From the NCBI GenBank assembly GCA_003991915.1, contig RQTK01000001.1, forward strand, positions 779,237 to 843,236: a DNA stretch of 64,000 bases, in the 5' to 3' direction. Each line of letters starts with the position of its first letter. Positions within the stretch are counted from its first letter, which is position 1. This document shows positions 48,520 through 64,000 of the stretch, piece after piece. Made by a program: the position numbers and the translations under genes. The DNA is from Elysia chlorotica (Eukaryota; Mollusca; Gastropoda; Plakobranchidae). The notes beneath the pieces are model-generated. The model was not told where the DNA came from. It saw nothing but the letters and a program-made list of their open reading frames with translations, and did no database searches.

Positions 48520-49560
48520 AGATACATTAGTAAATTATATCTATAACAATTATTTTTTATGCTTCAGTTTACCTTTCCTAGTATGGCTATAATTGCAATT
48601 TTCTGTAGTGAGGTTGGGCCTTATATGAATAGATGAAATGTACGATTTTAATGAAGTTTTGGTGTGTTTATAATTTCAATGTTATAACCTCTTTCTTCAC
48701 CTTCGGCGTTAATTTTCTTTGAGTTGATGTGCTTAAGCATTTAGTGCAATCTTTAGTAATGATAATCTGCAGCAAAAAACACATATCTGCAAGATAATAC
48801 AATAAATAGAATGAGTTGTGTCAAGACTAACCACTTCAGCTCTTAGCTGTTCTTACAAATTTAGCAGTTACGGAAAACATGACTGATAAAGACTATCTGG
48901 TGCATTTCAATTAATTAATCGTATAATCCTGCAAGACAATGCATATCTTGGAGCCTTTTATGCGCAGGTTAAAGCCATCATGATGAGCGTTTACAAATAT
49001 CCCTAAAAAGATTGGAAACGTAGAGAATACCTGTTCTCCATACCAGAATCGCAATATTGGCATGGTTTTTTTTTTGTAATATAAAATTAACTTGTGTTCA
49101 ATGCAGTGTACCCCAAGCTATAAATCAGATGGGCAATTATATATTTCCATTGACTGTTAATGGTGATATCTTTTTAAATGAGATTGTATATAAGATTAAA
49201 TGAAACACAAATTCTATTGAAGCGTTAAAGAAAGAAACAAGCAAAACAATTTTCTTAAGTCAGTGACAAATGTGTGTACTCACAGTTTAGAGTAGATTCG
49301 GATAGGCTCTCAGAGTTGTTCCCGTGGGTTTTAGGATTGCGTTGCTCAGGATCATAGAACCTTCATTGAATAACCACGTCGACCTGATTTTTTTGTTTGT
49401 TTTGCATGAGTCTGGACTGCACAGGTCTAACCAGAGCATCTGGTGTCAGAGCGCGTGTCATTACGCATGAGACGTCCATATGAATATAAATACACCTTTA
49501 TAGGTATCGGTGCAATGTACAGCTATCCACAGGTCCATAAAAGGGTGATCATTACGGCAC
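48520..49560. other. Non-coding flank after the alternative last exon
   Basis: AT-rich in the left part, with no supported ORF. The segment 49,260-49,560 would be 3' UTR of the isoform ending at 49,566. I see no canonical AATAAA on the minus strand within about 300 bases. Confidence 0.4.
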
Positions 49561-49565
49561 AGGGA

Positions 49566-50101
49566 CTAGTAATTCCTCTTACAGAGAGACCGGCACGGTG
49601 ACATTTGGAACGCTTCCTCGGCTGGATGCCCGCAGTGAGTTATACAGTTTCGGCGTGGAGGCTTGACGCAAGGGTCCCAAATGGGCCTCCCCATGGGCCG
49701 CTGTTCCATCGGGGAGGGGGCAATCGGGACGCATAGGTTTGTACGAGGCCGGCAGCGAGTGTCCGACATGGGCAGGCAGCAGGATGTCGGCGGACACTTC
49801 ACATCAGCATAACATGGCGGCATGTATGTGCACCAGGGATCAATAGTCGGAATGCGGAAGCAGCACTCGTTACAACGGAAAGAGCAGTTGCAGCATGGAT
49901 CGCAGCAGTCTTTACAAAAGTTGGACATATTGCACTTAGAGAAATCGTAGCATGCGCTGCAATCCGGTGGTGAGCAGTAAACCTGGAGGTAGTTTGTCGG
50001 ATGGCACGGCTCGCAGAAATCCACAGGAGGGATGTAGGAAGGCACGCATGGTTCACAGCACCGCTTGGGTGACCATATGGGTTGAGGTAAACAAAATTTA
50101 A
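49566..50101 (-). CDS. Alternative terminal exon (4b) of the spliced Cys-rich gene
   Basis: The exon starts after a good acceptor (TTTCATTGCAG) at 50,101 and stays open for 177 codons plus stop. Its first two bases complete a codon, which is exactly the phase left by exon 3 at 58,343 (one base). Joined that way the protein would be 356 aa. It is strikingly Cys- and Pro-rich: CCEPC, CEPCHP, DCCDPCCNC, CNECC, CPPTSCC. Alternatively it could belong to a separate gene or be joined non-coding to the donor at 53,663. The shared phase and the CEPC motif also present in exon 4a favour alternative splicing. I do not recognise the family. Confidence 0.55.
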
Positions 50102-51904
50102 CTGCAATGAAATGTAATAATAAGTGAGATAGTTTTGGTATCTAGCTGTTTGGCTATATGAATATGGCTCCTTAAATATGAAGCGATATTCATCAAACGT
50201 AGGACTAAAAGATTATTGAATTATGTCTATAAAATCAACAAAATGCGGTATGGAAGCAAAGATATCTGTTATCATATAATTTGTGAATGGTAGGCTACTC
50301 AATACTCCTTTTTAGGTCCTCTGTAGTATTATAACTACTTGATCTTGGAGTCTAAGACCAAGAGAAAATGGGATAGAGGGAGAGATAAATAGATATTGAG
50401 GGTGATGATATAATGGGAAAAGTGGGTTGGGTTGGACACAGCCTGTACCAACAGCCCTTCGATGCCTACTGAAAAGATGAGTACTCGTTAAGCTAACCGG
50501 ATCATCCGTTTTTCTAAGTAAAACCTAAACTTATCGATTTAACTAGACATCACACTTGATTGTGGCAAACTAGTAGTCACATGGTAGGTAAACCTTACCT
50601 TCCTCATTAAGAAAGGTTAAGAACTACTCTTGTTTAATTTAAAAATATATAATTTAACCAATTTCTTCGTAGCAAAATCACGACACTACTATTGTAACTT
50701 GAAATGGTTCATTAATATCCCAAAGTGAAATAACACTAGCGTCTGCTTGTGAGACACGAAAACGAACCTAAAGGTATTCTATATCTTAACAATTTTATCA
50801 TCCTGTTTGGATTAGCATAATGTGGATATGCTCAAAACTAGATTAGCGAAAAAAAAACCTAACCTTTAAACCTTCGTACCACACATGACACGCATATGAG
50901 TTGTTGTTTTTTTTTAATTTATGAGAGTGCTGTATTTTGATATTACCCAAATAAAACAACAATGTCCTTGATGTGAACAGTATACACAAATGTGTCAACT
51001 TGAGATTGCAATGTGTTTTTTTGTTATCGCAATACAACACTTAAGAGAAAATCAATGGTTTTTCAAATAGTCGCTATTCGCTCACCTACTGCGCTTAGCT
51101 CAAAATAATTATTTCAAATCGGTCCGGATTATTACTGCGTAAATAAACGTTAGTTCATCTGAATCAGTCTGCATTTTTGAGTCGTCAACGAAACTCTATT
51201 GCGAAACAATCTAGACTAAGCTACCAGATGAAACTGAAACCAAAATTAAAATCCTAATGTTATTATCTTCTAACTTAAGTCTGGTTTCAGCCACTTGATT
51301 TTAATGCTACTTTTAGCACCAAGTATATTCTATGTCTACAAACCTTCAGCATCCTCGCAATCCCTTTCAGTTTTGCATAAGGTTTTCAAATAGGCAATCA
51401 TTTTGTACAATCCACCCACCCTGTCAGCCTGTACTTTCACGCCTGCCTCATAACTGTTTCTATATAATATACAAAGAAAGTGCCTTGGGCTGATGTTTTG
51501 GCAGTCATGAAGTCCAGTCTACGTATAGCCCTAAGCATAAAGCTTGATTTTATTGATCTAAATACAAGGGATTATGACATTATTTTATATTACTCATGTC
51601 GGAAGTTTATAATGTGGACTACGCATTTTGAAGTTTAGATGCTGCATAATTCAGTTTTATAACGATGCATTTTGGTGCGGATTCGAATTAATACGTTTAA
51701 ATTTAAATCCCGCGCAAAAAGTAAACTTCTTGGGTATTATCCAATATCAATACCCATCTTCTGAAGTTCTTCCCCTTCTTCGCAATTACTGCTCAAATTC
51801 AACATATTAAATAACATTAGCATGTTTTCTTACTTCCAGATTTGGTTCACAGGCTAATTTTTAGTCATTTAATTTTTTTAACAAGAATTTTTCAATTAGT
51901 TTTC

Positions 51905-52290
51905 GGTATCTACTCTCGGAAGGCCTATGCACTTGGGACAGCTATAGATTCCTGAGGGGGGTCGTTCCATTGGGGATGTTGTTCCATTCTTGCACCGTTT
52001 TGGAGAAGAGGAATTGTTGTCGAAGTTGTTTCTTGCAGAGGGAAAGGGGGGGGGGTACTTTGTTTAAAATTGACTGCGTCTGGCTCGCGTCACAGCTGAC
52101 TGAAGTTAGTGGCACTTTACATTGGCAGTGTCGTCAACGATTTTAAAGAGGAGAGTGAGTCTAGAGGGTTCGTGACGATGTTGCAGGGTCTTCCAGTTTA
52201 GAATTTGGAGCACGCCACCCACACTGCTGGTGTTTCTATGTGGATATGCAACACTTTGTAACTCATCATCAAAGGTATCGAGGCTTTAAG
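51905..52290 (-). mobile_element. LINE remnant: C-terminal tail of a CR1/jockey-like ORF2
   Basis: The minus strand reads SVGGVLQILNWKTLQHRHE, then SRLTLLFKIVDD, later TRARRSQF, and ends with an FSKTVQEWNNIP-type peptide after a frame change. This order (short helix with L.W..L..RR, then LLF+I, then a final W-N-x-(L/I)-P) is the usual C-terminus of this LINE group. Stops, frame shifts and a poly-G insertion near 52,050 show decay. No polymerase core is nearby. Confidence 0.6.
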
Positions 52291-52487
52291 GTGCCATAAA
52301 GTGAATATAGACCAGCTAAATTTTCTTACATTACAATTCACCTCGTAATTTTGCTTATAAGTTATACCCTGTAAAAGGGCTTTTTAATACAATAAACAAT
52401 AGTTTCCATAGGGCCTATGAGGTGACCAAGCAGATTGAAGTCAGTGTGCAGTTGTATAGCAACATCAGTTACATAAGCTTTAACAGG

Positions 52488-52560
52488 TGTGAACTTGCAC
52501 AAGTGGTAGAGTGTTGGTCTCCCAAACGGGAGGTCCCTGGTTCGAAATATACAATCAGTA
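52488..52560 (+). other. tRNA-like SINE head
   Basis: GCACAAGTGGTAGAGTGTTG is A-box-like and CCTGGTTCGAAATATAC is B-box-like. An anticodon-arm-like hairpin (CTCCC/GGGAG) lies between. The T arm does not close and no acceptor 3' half follows, so this is a SINE head or tRNA relic rather than a tRNA gene. Confidence 0.45.
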
Positions 52561-52930
52561 GATATATTTGTTTTCCACTTAACCTATTTGCCGCCCCGCA
52601 TGTGCACAATATAGACTGTTACTTTTTCGGTTGAAAACAAAGTGACATTAGAATCGAACAAGGCCTGACAAATAACTATGAGAGTGTATTTTTTGCATCC
52701 ATCCGTGAATGAAATCAAAAGAAGTAAGTGCGTTTTTCAGAAAACAAAACACTTCTGAAGAACAATAATGATTTTGGGTAAGGGAACAAGTTACTCTACG
52801 AGTGATTGCTTTTAAGATGTTTTAACCAGTGCATGTCCTTACCTCTTGCGTTTACAAAGCTGTCAACATCAGCTATAACTACAACCGCACTTTTGAGATT
52901 TAAGAGCTAACGTTATGTTCCGCTGATTGA

Positions 52931-53201
52931 TGTGGGTTTGGGGAATCGATAGTTAGGTACGTTTTTGTGATATCGAATATTTCGCGTTTTGTTTACACCT
53001 AATATTCCTACGCAGCCCAACAGACACATAGTTTAGTCCACGTTTTTTTTCTAAAAATGTATAGAAATAGTGTTTGGAGTGATTTTGTATTGACAACCTA
53101 TACCAATATATGATATCTAAGAATGAATGACGACTAAACCATGTGAAATACGTGTTCGATATCACAAAAACGTACCTAACTATCGATTCCCCAACCCCAG
53201 A
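52931..53201. mobile_element. Short DNA transposon (MITE-like) with long terminal inverted repeats
   Basis: 52,938-52,977 and 53,155-53,194 are perfect 40-bp inverted repeats (outer part GGGGAATCGATAGTTAGGTA). A few less perfect outer bases extend each arm to 52,931 and 53,201. The 177-base interior has no coding capacity. The flanks read TTGA on the left and TTAA on the right, which may be a mutated 4-bp target-site duplication. The perfect arms suggest recent insertion or hairpin-driven correction. It lies in the intron between exons 4a and 4b. Confidence 0.88.
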
Positions 53202-53695
53202 TTAATATTCAAGCAAAAAACTCCAGATAGAGAATATGCAGAGCAAAGTTAGTTTCCCTGGACCATTAAGTGGAATGTTGCTTCATATAAGCAGCTTTCT
53301 TCAAACTCATCTTTGAGATGGTTATATGGTAGGTAACGTATTGTATCATCTATATCTACCTCCATTTTAAATATGATATAATAACTGATTATCACCAAAT
53401 TGTCAAAATATTAGGGTGTATTAGTTAAAATTTTAAGAATTTAAAAAAAATGGAAAATTTAGATTAAATTTTGACAGGAAGGAAAACATTATAACTTAAC
53501 AAAGGAATATTTAATTATCTTTATAAAAGTTCCTATGAAATTCATACTTGACCCAAAAAAGAACAGTTTTGTGTAGTGTATACTACATGGTACTGTGGAA
53601 AGAATACGAACACTTAAGTTGTTTTTTGTTTTTTTTTTTTAATTATTAAAGAAAAATACTTACCAAAGAAGCGGTCCAAACGTGCTATCGGCATT

Positions 53696-60685
<6,990 letters not shown>

Positions 60686-60689
60686 TGTT

Positions 60690-61062
60690 GATTTCGATCA
60701 AAAATTCAACTCAAAAACGTTCAAGGTTCAGATGAGGGGCATAGGGCTCTGTAAGTGTAAGGGGTGCCGATTCAACTTAGATGGTGACTGTTTTTCTTCT
60801 TATTCAATGAAAAAAGAGAGAGAAAGACAAGGCCAGATACATAGAAAGAAAAAGAGGCAGAAAGAGAGAAGGAGAGATAGATAATGAGACAGAGAGTGAC
60901 ATAGTGAAGAAACACACCGGCTTGTTTAAAATAAGGAAAAACAAAAGCAGAAATGTAGGCCCTACCAGTATATCATAGTAATAAACATTCATTTTTTTCT
61001 AAGTATCACAAAATTGCAACAAAAAGGAGATATGCCATTTAGCTGATTCAGTGGCACAGTTT

Positions 61063-61095
<33 letters not shown>

Positions 61096-62040
61096 GGGGG
61101 GGGGGGCTTAAAAAACCTATGAAACTATATTGTTTTCATTTTTAATGAGGATCTTTATGATAGTATGTGGAGGTTATAGGTAAAACCCACGATTTATATT
61201 TAAGACAAACGTAGGTATAAATAAAGGGGGCGAATTGCAGTCTACCAGGGCTAAGCCACAAAATATCTTCAGAAGTTACTATAAACGAGATTAGGATTAG
61301 ATTAGACATAAAATGATTAATTTGAATTTAAAAAACAGCATGTTCCAAGCACGATTTAAGACAAAATACAAATAAGCCAAGACCTGGAACATGACGGTAC
61401 TGTTGTGGGAGAAACTTTGATGTATGAGTGGTTACCTCCAAACATTACACTAAATTATAAAAGCGTTATTTGACATTGAATACAATGGAAAAGTCAATGT
61501 CTTCATAGAGAAACTTATACATGTATAAATTAATCCTGTTTGCATCCTTTGTTCTACTAAGCATGCACACGATAGATTTTTTTTTTTATTAATATCTTCT
61601 TGCGAAATTCATTAATGGGTATAAATGTAGACAAAGTAATACAATATCCAGCGGTGTCGTGAAATTACTTTAGAATCATGCATCGAGAGGTTTATGGAAA
61701 TATTTTTTTAAAATCCTGTTCTTTTCAGATTAATAACTTTTAAATTTTTCTTTAACTGATTAATGCTTCAAATAGTTCATCCGTTGTTACGGTTTAGTTC
61801 TGGTGTAAATTTGATAACATGATCTGATCATATGTCTATTGGGGAATTCAGCTAAAAATATGACTAAGATTTATAACCAATCAAACGAAGACTTAGAAGT
61901 CTAGACGTAATAATTATGTTTACCAATTGGAGAAAAATCTAAAGCAAAGAACTAAAAAAAATATGTCATGGTAAATTTAAGCTAGATCTAACCTTATATG
62001 AATAATTTATTAAAATGATGTTAATAACAATTTAGACTAA

Positions 62041-62077
<37 letters not shown>

Positions 62078-62420
62078 TTTTACCAGTTCATAATCATAAA
62101 TAGAGCCCGACTTTGTATTATTCATGTAACTCCTACCAGAATCACAAAACTCATTTTAAAAGAAAAGACTATTCAATTCTGACCAGTCGGGAGTTTTTTT
62201 GTTTTGTTTTTTGTTTGTTTGTTGTTGTTGGGTTTTTTTTTTTTGCCATTACGGAAGGGACGCGAGCCTCAATTCTTGACTGTTAGTTTAAAATTAATAG
62301 ATTATCTTTCTTGGACACATAAAAACAACTCACCTAGCTCAACACTGTTTTCATAAATTAATTCTAGAGTCTTATGGTATGTGCTATACATTAGATCCAT
62401 AACAATAGTACTTTGCGACA
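60690..62420. other. Non-coding region upstream of the spliced Cys-rich gene
   Basis: Presumed promoter side of the minus-strand gene. It includes an (AAT)n plus poly(G) tract (61,066-61,107) and a (GT)n tract (62,041-62,077). No gene found. Confidence 0.45.
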
Positions 62421-62424
62421 TTTT

Positions 62425-62540
62425 ATTTCATCCTTTTCAAACGAAATATTTTACAAGCTTCATTATTTTTAATTGCCATCTAATTTCATCCTTTTCAAAC
62501 GAAATATTTTACCAGCTTCATTATTTTTAATTGCCATCTA
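62425..62540. repeat. 58-bp tandem duplication
   Basis: Two head-to-tail copies with an exact 58-bp period (62,425-62,482 and 62,483-62,540) and one visible difference (TACAAGC against TACCAGC). The near identity indicates a recent event. Confidence 0.96.
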
Positions 62541-62544
62541 AAGT

Positions 62545-63335
62545 ATTTTGCATGCTAGGTGTGTAACCATCTTTTAAGTTGGTTTAAGATCCACAAATTG
62601 TCTTTATTCTATTTTGTGTAATAAATGTATTGGATTATCCTTGACTTGGAGGGTTAACGATCCCATTACCGTGTAACAAGAGTTTATAATAATGGTGAGC
62701 GTAGCTTTAATATTTGCTATCACAAGAAGTTTCCAAAGGAGTGTAAATCGCCACACCTAGAAAAAAACGAATTAAATCGGACTTTAAAAAAAATTGAAAG
62801 AAAAAGAAAAAAAAAGTAAGTAAAAATCAGAACCCGTTTAAATGATGGGAAAATTAATGTAAAATGATGATAACAATTCATAACTTTTTGTATGTTACAT
62901 AAATCTTGGGTAAATAAAATAGTTGTTCCTCGAAACTGTGGTTTTAATATTTTCGTCCGATTGGTTCCTTAACCAAGCTTCTATTAAATTTATACTCATT
63001 TTAAAGCGTTCTTCAAAGGGCTGAATAAATCTGAGCTAATTACGCCCACTCAGATCCTACGTTGAAGATCACAAAACGTTGTCATCCAATATTGCTTTCT
63101 CTCACACTTTATAGAACTTACAATAGGTATGACAGTCCACCTGTCAGGCTTCACATTAAACTTAATCCGCTTCTTTTAGAACGGTTAGAAAGTTATGAAT
63201 TAACAGGCCGATATTACATCTTTTGTAATAGTGTCTTTAGTAATCATATTTCATATGAAATGTTGCCACTACTTTCTAACGCATGGAGTGAAAAGAGCTG
63301 AAAAATATGGAGCGGAACAGTGATCAAGAGTTAGT
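62545..63335. other. Non-coding, nothing recognised
   Basis: AT-rich. A plus-strand open frame (63,062-63,301) lacks an ATG and resembles nothing I know. Confidence 0.4.
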
Positions 63336-63339
63336 TGAT

Positions 63340-63530
63340 TTGAGTTGGTTTAACGTCTGGCGTCATCACTATAGACTATATTGTGGACGGGCCTCAAGAC
63401 AGACATCCTACACTTTCATCTGACACACGAGACAGGGCAGGGGTACTGACACACGAGACAGGGCAGGGGTACCATAACACCTGGTCACATTATAATGACA
63501 ACGATCCAACCAGTTACGGGGGACGAACCC
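63340..63530 (-). mobile_element. tRNA-SINE with an internal 27-bp duplication
   Basis: The tail side is GTTGATTTGAGTTGGTTTAACGTC (common 3' end type) and the body contains ATATTGTGGACGGGCCTCAA. CTGACACACGAGACAGGGCA... occurs twice in tandem (63,420-63,446 and 63,447-63,473). The head side breaks off after GGGGGACGAACCCACC. Confidence 0.78.
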
Positions 63531-63534
63531 ACCC

Positions 63535-63708
63535 CAAAATCGACTCAAAACGCAATCTTTGAAATTATTAAACTTCGGAAAAAGAGGGGGCTGGACGGAT
63601 GAGTGTATATCTATATATACGTGTTCTCCTGAGCTAAAATACCAAAACGGGATCTTCATGTTGAAAAAAAAGCACCTTACAAAGACAAAACAAAACTAAA
63701 CAAAACAA

Positions 63709-63741
<33 letters not shown>

Positions 63742-64000
63742 AAATAACAATACCCGAATACTAACAAAACAGTATCTCTAGATGTTTCTGTTGGATTTTT
63801 CTCTGCTGTCCCCTCTGTCCTGAACCTCGACACTATCCCATCCTCTTCCTCTCCCCTCTTTTTTTTTTTGCCATTTCCACAGTTTAAATCTAACAACATC
63901 GTATTCAAAACACAGCGCTTTCATCCAGAAAATCATGGGATGAGTGGCGATAGCAACAGAGGGTGATAAAATCTAAAAATTGATCTATCCTGAAAGCGTT
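63535..64000. other. Non-coding end of window
   Basis: Contains an (AAC)n tract at about 63,708-63,740 and otherwise nothing recognised. Confidence 0.45.

Larger units (their letters stand above)
50105..53640. other. Intron-like region with mobile elements
   Basis: No coding exon found between the two alternative terminal exons. It holds a LINE tail remnant (51,905-52,290), a tRNA-like head (52,488-52,560) and an inverted-repeat transposon (52,931-53,201). Confidence 0.45.

Overview
This is a stretch of animal nuclear genome, most probably from a gastropod mollusc such as a sea slug or snail. It is AT-rich, has spliced genes with GT..AG introns, long microsatellites, tRNA-derived SINEs, decayed LINE fragments and one assembly gap (8676-9000). 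The organism call is inference: it rests on the Toll-like receptor type, a dense tRNA-SINE family and recurrent AGATCT-type palindromes. No sequence proves the species.

Layout. Bases 1-21,000 hold no gene I can support: microsatellites, tRNA-SINEs, two LINE remnants, minisatellites and a palindromic element. Bases 21,069-27,638 (+) encode a Toll-like receptor. One huge exon carries the ectodomain, the membrane segment and TIR box 1, and three further phase-0 exons complete the TIR domain (1195 aa in my model). Bases 30,466-39,852 (+) encode CTU2 (NCS2), the partner of CTU1 in tRNA wobble-uridine 2-thiolation; I could join 15 exons into 477 aa with every phase matching.

Bases 42,682-60,685 (-) hold three cysteine-rich, basic genes of unknown function that share a motif (C-x9-C-x-C). 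They are a 1152-aa single-exon ORF, a spliced gene whose three common exons can join either of two phase-matched final exons, and a 473-aa single-exon ORF nested on the same strand in an intron of the spliced gene. Bases 60,700-64,000 are repeats and non-coding DNA.

The TLR (innate immunity) and CTU2 (tRNA modification) have unrelated jobs. The cysteine-rich genes look like a local, tandemly arisen family. The points most worth a second look are that family with its alternative 3' exons, the TLR (predicted furin-cleaved N-terminal prodomain, basic Z-loop-like insert, altered BB loop, arginine-rich TIR insert), a SINE with a swapped 3' tail, and a short transposon with perfect 40-bp inverted repeats.
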